A stretch of DNA of 64,000 bases, taken from contig JADNRX010000273.1 of assembly GCA_015501595.1 (NCBI GenBank), forward strand, positions 1 to 64,000, in the 5' to 3' direction. Every line of letters begins with the position of its first letter. The stretch's first letter is position 1. Under the pieces are notes generated by a model that was not told where the DNA came from, ran no database searches, and was given only the letters and a program-made list of their open reading frames with translations. The position numbers and the translations under genes were made by a program. Below, in pieces: positions 23,239 to 33,624 of this stretch. The stretch comes from Hymenopellis radicata (Eukaryota; Basidiomycota; Agaricomycetes; Agaricales; Physalacriaceae).

Positions 23239-24500
23239 CGTAACCCTCCTTAGACGCAGCTTCGTACGGTGTCTCTACTCCAGCTCGAGTCTAATATGTA
23301 GCATGTTCATTGTCGCTGCCACTTTCGACCAGCGGGATAACGCACTTCTCTAGAAACCGGAGGCGCACTGAGCGGTAAAATGCTGCTCGTCGACGAGTCA
23401 GAAGTATAAGAGGCTATTGAATAGCCCTTCAAGAGCCGAGACATGAAGAAAAGGAAGGGGGAAAAGAAAAGAACGTTAGGAAAGAAGAAGTAGAAGGTAA
23501 AGAAACGCTGAACAGTCGACCATCGGATGTTGTGATGGGAGTCTATTTTGGTCGCCAAGGGTCGGATCAATTGATGCAGATTGAGGCAGAACTGATTGCG
23601 GCGAACCCTGCCACCCGGCGAACTCTCTGGCGAACCCTCAGCGACCATTTACCAGGCTAGCCAAACAGCGTCATAAACACGATGCTTCTTCCTCCTCACC
23701 ACCGTCATCGACACGGATTCATTATTGTCACCGTGTATCGCCCAACCTTCCCCGGCGCCCCCAACGATGAGCAGGACTCCGTAATATGTTGTCACTTGAC
23801 CGATTTGGGGCATAACCTCCTCGGGCTTCTCGGACTCCTCTCGTTATAGGGACTACGCCCCTACACCACCCGCATCACACACTCGACGCCTTTTTCTACT
23901 TATATCATCTTGCCTGTACACTCTTATTTTTGATGATACCCATCGAATCAACGCCATCTACCTGGCGATACTTGTTCCTGGTCTTCTTCTCCGAGTCCTT
24001 GCCTAAGTGGGAAGGTCTGCCTTGACCTTCGGCACACCCCCTAACCCACGTTCGCCGGAAATTCGCCGGAGGTTCGCCGCGAATTGGTTCGCCGCTTTGA
24101 GTTCTGCTCCGCCCTCAATTGATGAGAGTCGCATAAATCCGACTCGCATTGAAGGGAATGTCCGAATTCGGAAGCAATTACGCGCGCGTTCAAACCGATG
24201 TATTTTCCTGATGAACGGAGTAAGCGGTGGGGCGTCCATCGAATAGAACTTACACATATGAGCGATTCAGCATTCACGAGCTTGGAGGCAAACAAATGGC
24301 GCGCCACAACGCCAGGAGGTATCTTCAACGAATCGCATTTTCATAAGTACAAAATGAGGTGCAAATGAGACATACAGGAGGATCGTCAGGTAGAGTAAAT
24401 CATGCTGAAATGGGACCCTCGTACGTACTCAGCACGTGTAACGAGTAAAGGCAAGTTGAAGGTCTTTTCAATGTAATGGGTTATGGGTTTCGTCAATAAT
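23239..24500. other. intergenic, no supported gene
   Basis: The interval contains scattered TTCGCCG/CGGCGAA words (23590-23640 and 24045-24095) but no gene I can support. Its right end holds the 3' side of the small ORF split by the Ngaro-like element. Confidence 0.45.
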
Positions 24501-24635
24501 TCAGAAGTCTATTAGGTGACGGCGCGTATAGTGTTCGTGGTTATGAAGCAGGCGAGCACGCTCCTCTTTTGGACTTGACCGCCGATCGGCTGGTTCCGTT
24601 TTGGGACGTTTACGTTGCACTATAACGTCCATCAT
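24501..24635 (-). pseudogene. 3' part of a small host ORF split by the Ngaro-like element
   Basis: Read on the minus strand, the frame continues from the 5' part at 33183-33337 across the insertion and stops at TGA (24501-24503). Removing the element and one copy of the flanking duplicate leaves 93 codons with no internal stop. This half is Lys/Arg-rich (QRKRPKTEPADRRSSPKEER). The function is unknown. Confidence 0.65.
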
Positions 24636-24804
24636 TTGTTATCTCTGCTGGTAGGAGGCACGAGTGTGAGCGGAGATCGAGGTTTGTGCTCCGAAAGAGG
24701 CAGTCACCGTCGATCGTTTCAACTTCTCCTCTCACCACGACGGTGAATCCTCATCTTTCGCTTCACTCGTCGCTCGTGCTACAAGCACTTCACAATTCTT
24801 TTAA
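24636..24804 (+). repeat. split direct repeat A1
   Basis: Starts TTGTTATCTCTGCTGG and ends CACAATTCTTTTAA. It is the left end of the element and matches A2. Confidence 0.9.
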
Positions 24805-24861
24805 AGACTTTATCTTCCGTCTAATACCTCTCTCTTTTCTTTAAATTGTCACCTCAACGCA

Positions 24862-26560
24862 ATGTCTAATCCCACCGGTCCCGCTCCCCCTGCACCCCCT
24901 GTTCCTCGTATTGTCGTGGACCCTCACCTACTCTCCTGCCCTGACTATTCTCTCCCCTTCGCGGACACGCTCAGGGTCCAGCTGGCAACCAGTCAGACCA
25001 TTACCGAAGTTGAAGCTGCCAAGCTCCTCTCTGACCTCTGGACTGCCCAGAACACTCTGGAGAAAAACTGCTTGGGATGCCCAAGCAGCCGCAGACAAAG
25101 TCATTGCGGACGAAGCGGCTCGTCTTAGGCTGGAGCGTGCCGAGAAGGACAAGCTAGACGCCGCTCAGGCAATCCAAGACGAGCTCGACGCGATTCGCGA
25201 CAAGCGCCCGAAACTCGGCGCGTTCGCGGTTGACGTCGCTGTAGGCGACGACACCGAACCCCGCATCCCAGCTTACGCAGAGGAGAAACTGAAGAACAAG
25301 AAATGGGTCGGGCTCTACTATTTCACCATTGCAGCCGATCAGGAAGCCCGTCGTTCGCGTCTCACGGTTAACCCAGACGGTATGGCCTGGGTTGCCAATG
25401 ATGGCGACGCGTCCGGCTCGTCGTACAGTCTCGCGCCGAACGTCAAGCCATCCAAGAATGCCATTTCTGATTCCGACCTGTCGCCAGACGATTTCACTTA
25501 CGCGTCGGACCACTTCCTGCGCCAAATCAAACGTTTCAACTGGGAGAAGCCTCACATCGATGTCCTGACGAATTTTCTTCTACCTCATCAAGAGCCATCC
25601 TATCCGCGCAACCGACGAAGGCCCTCGCGCTTGCCAGCGTTACGCTGATGAAGTTCGCCAACAATGGCACTCTCGCATGGCGGCCGGTGAATTGACGTTC
25701 AACATCGGTCTTATAAACAACACGCGTCTGGACAAGATTGCCATCCAAGTCCTCAAGGATGACGCTCGGGCCCAAACTTCTAGCGCTCGCGCAGACGCTG
25801 CTTCCGTGCGTTTGTTCTCTTTGATATCACCTAGTCTTTGCTCATCATTTTCATGGCTTCTCTCTCAAACCTTTAACCTTATCTCGGGCTAATGCTCCTG
25901 AACTGAATGATTTATTAAAACTCGGGCAAACCGCTCCTGAACTCATCTTTAACTTCAACCTAAACAACAACTCGGGCTGAACCTGCCCTTTAACAATCAT
26001 ATACATACACTCGGGCTTTGCCTCTGAAACCAACCATCTTGAACAACCAGATTCGCGACGCTGTAAATGCGACAAACCGTCGCCAGCGGTACCGCTCTCC
26101 ATCTCCCCGCCGGGGGCGTAATCGCTCACCGTCTCCATCCCGTCGCGAACGTAGGGGCCGATCATATTCTCCTCATCGCAACAGTCGACGAGGACGTTCC
26201 GCCTCTCCACGACGCCGCTCCCGCTCACGAAACAATCGGAATTTTCAGAGAGGCACACGGTCGCAGTCGGAACCCGCGACGTGTGCCATCTGCCTCGGGT
26301 ACCACACCGATGTCCACCTCTGCAAGAAAGAAGAGTTTTGGAATGGAGGACCTACGCTGTGCAGGCGAGAGTCCAACAACTTCATCGCCTTCCGCACCGG
26401 TGGCCGCATTTGTCTCGAGTTTCAACTCGACAAAGGCTGTACCCGGCCTGGGCATTCCGACCGTCATACCTGTACCGGATGCGGCGGTTCGTCTCATGGC
26501 GCCACGAGATGTCCTCGAGCTCAGAAGAGCACAGCCCCACACTCCTCTTCGAGCAAGTAA
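24862..26560 (+). pseudogene. Gag-like ORF1 of the Ngaro-like element, frame-broken
   Basis: The ORF begins with a Pro-rich MSNPTGPAPPAPP, continues into a coiled-coil-like Ala/Glu-rich helix (IADEAARLRLERAEKDKL), then a conserved KKWVGLYYFTIAADQEA block. After a probable intron of about 200 bp it encodes an Arg/Ser-rich RNA-binding region (repeated RRGRSxSPRR) and a Cys/His zinc-knuckle section (CAICLGYHTDVHLC, then CTGCGGSSHGATRC). The reading frame shifts at the AAAAA run near 25064-25068 and again near 25570. Removing one base at each site restores the family-like sequence. The putative intron carries four spaced CTCGGGC words. Confidence 0.75.
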
Positions 26561-26731
26561 CTGGGAACGGCTACTTGCAATCCATAATCTCACCAACCGG
26601 TATCCATCAATCGTCAACGGCATTCGTTTCGGCTTTAACCTCGGCATTCCCCCATTACCCAAACTTATACCCCTCGTAATAGTGCTACGATCGACGAGCA
26701 CCTCTCAGAATTTAATACAATCATACAGAAC

Positions 26732-29601
26732 ATCAGGAAAAACCTACATTGCCTATTTAGAACCTTTTATGCATAATTGGGTGGTGGCAAGTAGTTTATG
26801 ACATTTTAGAACATATTTATGAAGTACGTAGCACTAGAATAGCGGAGGAGAAATGAATATTCAATTATTAGACATCCGCCTTAGAGTTTATACATATGAG
26901 TTGACATATTGGTAGGAGTCGTACTTGGGTATGACTTGCGATCCGTGATACGAGTACTCAAGGGCAAACAGGCCGATCCGTAAGTTGTTACGGGTTTACT
27001 CACAAGTCAGATGAGTCCAGTTAAGGCGAGTACACGAGGAACTCGCGGATCACCCACTACCCAAATCCATTCATGCTCGGCGAGCATCCCCGGGCAAAGG
27101 CACGGGGACACTCAGCCGTGCATGAGGGCGGACTGAGGGTGGTGGCGATGATGGGAGTGAGAGTGGTGATGGAAATGGTGGTGGTGAGAGTGGGAGTGGG
27201 AGAGGTGGTGGCAGCGACGGTGGTAGTCGTTGTCGTTGTCGTCGGTTGCCGCATCCCCGGTACATCCTCATCCTCCTCGTAGTCGTTGCCGTCTTGTTGT
27301 TGTTGCTATCGTTGTCCCGTTGTCGTCGTCGATATCATTGTCGCGGCGTCGTCGTTGTCGATGTTGTCGGCTGCTGCTGCTGTCATAAAGACAGCAGCAG
27401 TGAGCCCGGCACATAGCCAAAGCATATATTTCCACCACAGAGGTGGCCCGACGGACAGCAGAGCGACAGTGATCACACTGAGTGGTCGTACTTAGTGGTG
27501 GGGTGGAGGAGAGAGCTGGGCGATCGGACTTGGTCGGTTACGCGTCGGTTCGGACCTCGGCCCAGACCAACCGAGCCACGTGCATGTTTACTTTTGGATT
27601 TCTTCTAAGTCCTGACTGTCCTCTCTTATTAGCTTCTTCTCGTACACTCGCATCTCATCATACCGGACGCCTGAGCGCTGGCTTACACGCAGCCTGGACG
27701 ACAACCTCCTGATACTGGGAAGCATTCACGGACGCGAGGAGGGCGAAGCGGGGAAACGAAGTCAACAGCGGCTGTCCCAGCCAATGAGGACACATCGACA
27801 ATGGCGAGCGACGGCTGCAGAAACAGCGGCGGCGCCACCAGCCAGCAAGGACGACGACATTGTCTCGCGAGGACGGTGACATCAGCCAACGAGGACGAAG
27901 CCAATCATAATCAAGACCAGGCCACACATATCAGTGCGCGGCCATCACTGCTCGCCACGCTGATCAAGGCGGGGCGAAATGCGGCTAGTCTCAGGTGCGT
28001 ATGTATGCCCTGGTGTTTATGACTTTTCTCTGAAGCCTTCTGTTTCTCGCCATGTCAGCTCACAGCACAAACGACTGGAGGTAAGGACGACGTCTCATCC
28101 TAGTCTCATCCCCTTCCCATACCTACTCCTACCGCAGGCCCGAGCACGCCCACGCTGGACGACAACGGGCACAGAGGACACATCAACCACGGCGAGTGAC
28201 AGCTGTCGCAACAACGGCGGCGGCACTTTGGTTTCGAATAATCAAAGTCCGTTAGTTCTTTCTTCTCTCATCTTTTCCCTGCCTGCAGGACACGCTGACT
28301 TGAAGGACGACCTGGGCCTCAGAGCCCAACGACACGGTGACTGCGACCACGACTGCCACTGCAAGCACGTCCACGACAACGATCACTACACGACGAAGAT
28401 GACCACTGGGACACGGCGACTAGGACGGCGACCTCCAGCTCCACGAAATGGCGACCTTGACAATACGACGACTACCTAGACACGTCGACCTCAAGCCCGA
28501 CGCACGGCGACCGCAAGGCTGACGGTACGGCAATTTGGATGCTTCCCGACCCGCTCTACGAGGCGCTGAAGCCGCCGCCGGACCAGATAGAGGATGAGGT
28601 GTGTGCTTTTTCTGTTTCATTTTATCTCTCCATGTAATCCTCTTGTATTAATACAGCACGCATGGAGCAAGATCCGCACGGCAACCTCGTCAACTGCGCC
28701 TTCTCCTGGGCATCCACACGCGTCCGCACAGTAGCCACCGTGTCCATCGTCTTGACTCGAGGCAAACAAAGCAGTAAGTCTTAATGCTGCACCATGTCTT
28801 TTCGTGACTTCTGACAGCGAAATTTTCAACAGTGCAGTCTCGTTCACTCGGATATCATTTTGACCGGCTCAGTAAGTTGTGGATTTGATTGTCGGTCTGG
28901 TTTATTGACTATGGATTGTCTTAGAACTCTGACCACCAGTTGACTCTTCGAGGCAAGTCATTTCCTTGATACTTGGAATCTGTTACTCACCTGAATTCGA
29001 TTGTAGCGCGTGGATGTTCTCGAAAATGAGACGGTAAGTATTTAGCCTGTTCTTCTTCAGGCGGGTTCTTACCGATTTGACAGCATTCTTCGGACGACGG
29101 GTCTTGAGTTGTCTTCGCGCGGCCTTGCGACAACACCCAGCATGATGACGCCTCCACGACGATGCCCTCAGTGCGGGTCATTGTGGGCTGAGGAACGCGC
29201 TGGCCGAATCAATGTGCTCGGCATCCAAGGCATATGCGACGACGGGATCGACATGCTCGAGCCGCAGCTAGCTGTCTTCTGCGGGTCGCATTGATTTGAC
29301 ACTATTATTTATGTACACATAGCTTACTTTGATACCTGCTTTGCTCGTAATACCATCAACATTTTTTCTGTGCTTATATTGTGTGATAAAACCATCTAAT
29401 ATGAGTCTAAAGTAGCAGCTAATTGATGTATAATCTATGTGTAATCTGCATCTAAAAGTGTCTAATATGGCAAGGGGGAAGGCCATAAGTGTGCATTTTA
29501 GACATAAATGCTGAGATCTGCTATTATAGCACTATTTAGACCATTTTAGAGATTATCTATGACTACTTATGTATAATATGGCAATGTGGGTTTTTCCTGA
29601 T
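26732..29601. mobile_element. nested 2.87-kb terminal-inverted-repeat element, apparently non-autonomous
   Basis: The left end begins ATCAGGAAAAACCTACATTG and the right end finishes CAATGTGGGTTTTTCCTGAT: about 22-bp inverted repeats with one mismatch. GAAC flanks both sides (26728-26731, 29602-29605). Removing the insert plus one GAAC restores the retrotransposon frame. No transposase is recognisable inside. The interior holds GAC/GTC-rich sequence, internal near-duplicates (27788-27830 against 28168-28220), and a repeat shared with 39148-39345. Several exon-like pieces with GTAAGT donors follow 28620. The superfamily is not assigned. Confidence 0.85.
27058..27290 (+). repeat. dispersed repeat shared with 39148-39345
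   Basis: Both copies contain AATCCATTCATGCTCG, GAGCATCC-CGGGCAA-GGCAC, GGGACACTCAGCCGTGCATG-like blocks, then TGAGGGTGG and a long GTGGTGG tract. Here the repeat lies inside the nested element, showing that the nested element acquired or hosts another repeat. Confidence 0.7.
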
Positions 29602-31390
29602 GAACGAGTTCACTTCCTTACGTTACATCGGTCCTTTCGAACAAGACGAGCTGGAATCTCTTATTGGACCATTTCAGACATCTCCCTTATCTCTCATTCC
29701 AAAACCACAGTCTACGGATCTCCGCTTGGTTCAAAACTTCTCATTTCCTCATTCTCCAAAGAACGGCCACTGCTCCATCAACCATTTCATCTCTTCTGAT
29801 GATTTCCCGTGCACTTGGGGGACATTCGAAGCCGTGGCTTTCAAAATCGCAACATTACCTCCTGGGTCCCAAGGTGCCATACGCGATGTTGCAGAAGCTT
29901 ACCGCAATATCCCGGTTCATGCGTCTCAATGGCCCGGAGCAGTGGTCGGACTCCCAGGGCAGAAGTTCTGTGTGGATCCCTTTTGCGCTTTTGGCGAATG
30001 CTCAGCGTGCGGTGTATATGGTCGCGTCGGAGACGCTCTCGCAGACATCTTTCGTGCACATGGCATCGGTCCGCTGTCAAAGTGGGTTGATGACCATTTC
30101 TTTTTACGCATTCTACGAATATACCTTGAACAGTACAATGCCTGGAGAGCGGAAATGGTGTTGCGCATTAACGCGGCTGGCGGTCGTCGTCAAACAGGCG
30201 GTCGTCTGTGGTGGAAAGGTGCAGACTCTCCTAGTTATCCCGAGGAGTTTGACGAGGACATGGAACGCCCCATACGTGATCTCTCCCAATCTTCGCCTCG
30301 CTCTAAGGAGGACGACGACTTCTCTTACTGCTTTGCCGACATCGACGCCCTGTCAGAAGAGTTGGGCGTCCCTTGGAAACTCAAGAAGGACTTCCATTTC
30401 ACTTCCTTCGCTGCTCGTTACACGGGCGTTCTATGGCATCTCGACGTCCGCACGTTGTCGTTACCATCCGACAGACGTGAGAAATATCAAGACACCATCA
30501 CCACTTGGCTCTCTAAACCCGTTCACACGCTCAAAGAGGTTAGAGTTCTTTATGGCCGTTTGCTCTCATGCACTCGCGTCGTACCATCGGGTCGCGCTTA
30601 TCTCACTGGCCTTGAAAGCATGCTGGGAATTTTCGGCGATAATCCCTTCATGCCGCGGACACCTCCCAAATCTATCGCTTCAGATCTTGTCTGGTGGTCC
30701 CAAATCTTGGCAAACGACAAACTCGAACGCCGTATACCTGGCCCTTGCAAAGTCGTGGACATCGCCGCGTTCTCAGACGCCAGTTCAAGTGTGGGTATTG
30801 CAGTCGTCATCCAAGGACGCTGGCGTGCATGGCGCCTCATACCAGGATGGAATTCTCCCGCTCTACGGGATATCCAGTGGGCAGAAGCCATTGGATTCGA
30901 GTTTACAATCCTCATACTCATCAAACTCGGTATTACCACATCCGTCTTACTTATGCATTACTGAATTAACTGACTCTTAAAATAGGTTATCGAGACGTCC
31001 ACTTACGGGTCAACGGTGACAACACTGCCGTGGTTGAAGGCTGGTGGAACGGTCGCAGCCACAACAGAGCGGTTAACGACGTTTTCAAGCGGATCCATGC
31101 CTACCTGCCTGATTCAGGTCTTACCATCTTCTCGCGTTACGTCTCAAGCGCCGCCAACCCCGCAGACGGCCCCTCTCGTGGCATTTACCCTTCCACTTCA
31201 CTCCTCCTACCACCCATCACCATACCCTCTGCCATCGCTGCTTTTATCGTCGACTGGGACTATCCAAGGATCCCAGCCGAACTTCACGGTCATGCGCCCC
31301 TCATCAAGCCTCAACCCTCACCCAACCGTGCTACCTCCCCTCAAACCAGCTTCGACTGGCTCCCAGACATCTTCACGTACCTCTGAGTCA

Positions 31391-32610
31391 ACATTACCGA
31401 CGTCGCTTCGCAGTTTCCCGCGCGCGCCCATATGCGCCTCACTTAACACCACTTTCTTCGCCGTTTCGGCAGCACATTCCAGCCAAGGAGCGTTTGTTTG
31501 GTTGGACACCAGCCTCCTCGAGTCGAGTGCCTCTGGCAGGCCTTATACCAGCTGATATGGATCGTATTCGTGACGTCCTGACATTCGCTTGGGCAGATGG
31601 AACCCTAGAAACATACGGCTCCGGTCTTCTGGTGTATCATGTCTTCTGCGATAACAAACGCGTTACAGAACGCGATCGCTGTCCCGCTCCTGCTCTGCTA
31701 ATATCTGCATTCGTGTCAACTCTAAGCGGGTCATACGCGGGGAGCACTGTTACGGGATACGTCTCCGCAGTTCGTGCTTGGCACATTATCCACGGAGCCT
31801 CCTGGACAATGAAGAAAGATGAGCTGGATGCCTTGCTACGTGCCGCCGAGCGGCTACAGCCTCCATCTTCCAAGACGAAAAAGCGACTGCCATACACCGT
31901 GGAAATCATAGAGGACCTATTATCTCACCTCGACCTCTCTACAGCTCTGGACTGTGCAGTCGCTGCCTGTCTAACAACCACCTTTTACTCAGCAGCTCGC
32001 CTGGGCGAGTTCACAGTCAGGACATTGACGTCCTTTAATCCAACTATACACGTCAAACCCTCAGACGTTCGCAAGGTACTACACCTACACTTTAAACTGA
32101 TGTGTCAACACTACGGTTCTAACCATATCTCCTCAGGAACGTGATCGGAACAACTTGGAACAAACGGCTTTCTTTCTGCCATCGACGAAGTCAGCACCGC
32201 AAGGCGAGAGCGTTTTCTGGTCTCGTCAGATTGGCCCATCAAACCCTGAGGCTCTCTTCACCGCTCACCTCGCCTTGAACAAGCCTCGCCACGGAGACGC
32301 TCTGTTCTCATACTGTGTCAAGAACAAACGTCGTCCGTTAACTAAACAGGCATTCCTCACGCGCATTCAAAAGGCGTTCACAGCCGCGAAACGCGAACCT
32401 CTCCAGGGTCATGGCATCCGCATTGGCGCAACTTTGGAGTACCTCTTACGGAACACGCCCTTCGACGTCGTGAAAGTCATAGGACGTTGGGCAAGCGATG
32501 CATTCATCTTGTACCTTAGGAAACACGGCGCCATCCTAGCGGTGTATATGCAGGCACAGCCAGAGCTGCATGAACGTTTCATCCACTATACAATGCCACC
32601 AGTTCGCTAA
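31391..32610 (+). CDS. tyrosine recombinase of the Ngaro-like element, apparently intact
   Basis: This is the integrase that would insert the circular DNA copy of the retrotransposon. Two exons (to 32075 and from 32137) join in frame across GTACTA...CTCAG. Catalytic features are visible: Arg in YSAARLGEFTVR, the HxxR box GHGIRIG, the GRWASDAF block and the following Tyr in FILYLRKH. The start is unclear because the frame is open back to about 31390, just past the end of the reverse transcriptase frame; the first ATG inside it is in the IPADMDRIRDV region (about 31557). No stop codon or frame break was seen in the catalytic region. Confidence 0.88.
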
Positions 32611-32744
32611 TACTTTCTTTAACCTCTTGTTAATCTCATCTTTGAATACCTTTGTGAATACTACTATCAATTGTTACTTGGGCACATTTTCCTCCTACCT
32701 CTTGGGATCTCTTAGTGCGTCGGTCATCCACCCGTCTAATGCTT

Positions 32745-32850
32745 GGGTACATCTTCGATCCCTAGAGCCTGTAACCTAAGCCGGAGGATTCAATCCGAGA
32801 ATCCTTGCCCAAACCTTACTACTCTTCCTAAGATGCGATAGAGTGAACAC
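32745..32850 (+). repeat. split direct repeat B1
   Basis: Starts GGGTACATCTTCGATCCC, ends GATAGAGTGAACAC; identical to B2 and followed directly by A2. Confidence 0.9.
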
Positions 32851-32853
32851 AAA

Positions 32854-33022
32854 TTGTTATCTCTGCTGGTAGGAGGTACGAGTGTGAGCGGAGATCGAGG
32901 TTTGTGCTCCGAAAGAGGCAGTCACCGTCGATCGTTTCAACTTCTCCTCTCACCACGACGGTGAATCCTCATCTTTCGCTTCACTCGTCGCTCGTGCTAC
33001 AAGCACTTCACAATTCTTTTAA
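32854..33022 (+). repeat. split direct repeat A2
   Basis: Matches A1 over 169 bp with one visible difference (GAGGTACGAG against GAGGCACGAG). Confidence 0.9.
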
Positions 33023-33078
33023 CCTCCCACCCTTCCCCTCTAGCACATTAGTAGGGTTATCTTCTTAGTGTACAGGTC

Positions 33079-33184
33079 GGGTACATCTTCGATCCCTAGA
33101 GCCTGTAACCTAAGCCGGAGGATTCAATCCGAGAATCCTTGCCCAAACCTTACTACTCTTCCTAAGATGCGATAGAGTGAACAC
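33079..33184 (+). repeat. split direct repeat B2
   Basis: Identical to B1 over 106 bp. Its last two bases coincide with the start of the flanking duplicate, so the element's right edge is uncertain by 1-2 bp. Confidence 0.9.
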
Positions 33185-33337
33185 GTCCATCATCTTGACA
33201 TTGTGAAGATACAGAACGTCGTACCCACCCTCCTCCGCGCCGTTCCCCCGCAGATGTATATGCCTATAGGTATCGTCAACGGTGTTCGCTGTCGTCGCTT
33301 CCTGACGACAGACAACACAGATCATTCCTTTCGACAT
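33183..33337 (-). pseudogene. 5' part of a small host ORF split by the Ngaro-like element
   Basis: An ATG at 33337 opens a frame starting MSKGMICVVCRQEATT, with a CxxC pair near the start. It runs to the insertion point in ...KMMDV and, after removal of the element, continues into 24624-24501 to give 92 residues. The family is unknown. Whether it is expressed cannot be told. Confidence 0.6.
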
Positions 33338-33624
33338 AATCCAATCCAGAGAATTGATTCAGATTAGACCTATAGAGTGCAGAGAAAGTCGAACAAAATT
33401 GCGAAACGAGACAGGTTGTTCTACTTTTTCTAGACAGCTTCTCAAGCTAACAGCCCCTTCAGAGTGTCTGAACGTCTTGGAAGAGACTGGCAAAATTGTC
33501 TCCGTTCGATCAGCGCGTGGTTTTGCAATGGTTCATTCAACTGAATCGGCCCCTGGCGCAAGCTGTGCCACGGTCGTACATAAATAATGCAGAACGATTG
33601 GTGCCCACAATTCACGGCGCCAAA

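Larger units (their letters stand above)
26561..31386 (+). pseudogene. reverse transcriptase-RNase H of the Ngaro-like element, split by a nested insertion
   Basis: The N-terminal part (TPLRASNWERLL...NGIRFGFNLG) lies before the nested element. The main part resumes at 29602 (EFTSLRYIGPF, then PFQTSPLSLIPKP, LVQNFSFPHSP, DVAEAYRNIPV, the catalytic WVDDHFF that replaces YxDD, and RNase H blocks DIAAFSDASSS and NGDNTAVVEGWW). An intron of 56-57 nt lies near 30930-30986, and the frame ends at 31384-31386. A run of five C at 26646-26650 breaks the frame of the N-terminal part; six would restore it. The two halves become one continuous frame when 26732-29601 and one GAAC are removed. Confidence 0.85.
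24636..33182 (+). mobile_element. Ngaro-like tyrosine-recombinase retrotransposon with split direct repeats
   Basis: The gene order is Gag-like, reverse transcriptase with RNase H, then tyrosine recombinase. The termini follow the A1-(ORFs)-B1-A2-B2 plan known for Ngaro/PAT-type elements. A1 is 24636-24804, B1 32745-32850, A2 32854-33022 and B2 33079-33184. A1 and A2 differ at one base that I can see in 169; B1 and B2 are identical over 106, so insertion is recent. Spliceosomal introns interrupt the reverse transcriptase/RNase H (about 30930-30986) and recombinase (32076-32136) genes. The element carries a nested 2.87-kb insertion. ACGTCCATCAT is present on both outer flanks (24625-24635 and 33183-33193). 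Confidence 0.92.

Noticed and set aside
24007..24328. Open frames on both strands around TTCGCCG words
   Set aside because: Low-complexity driven, mutually antisense, with no family resemblance.
29664..30980. Second long plus-strand frame overlapping the reverse transcriptase
   Set aside because: It is a +1 shadow of the reverse transcriptase, which alone carries the conserved motifs.
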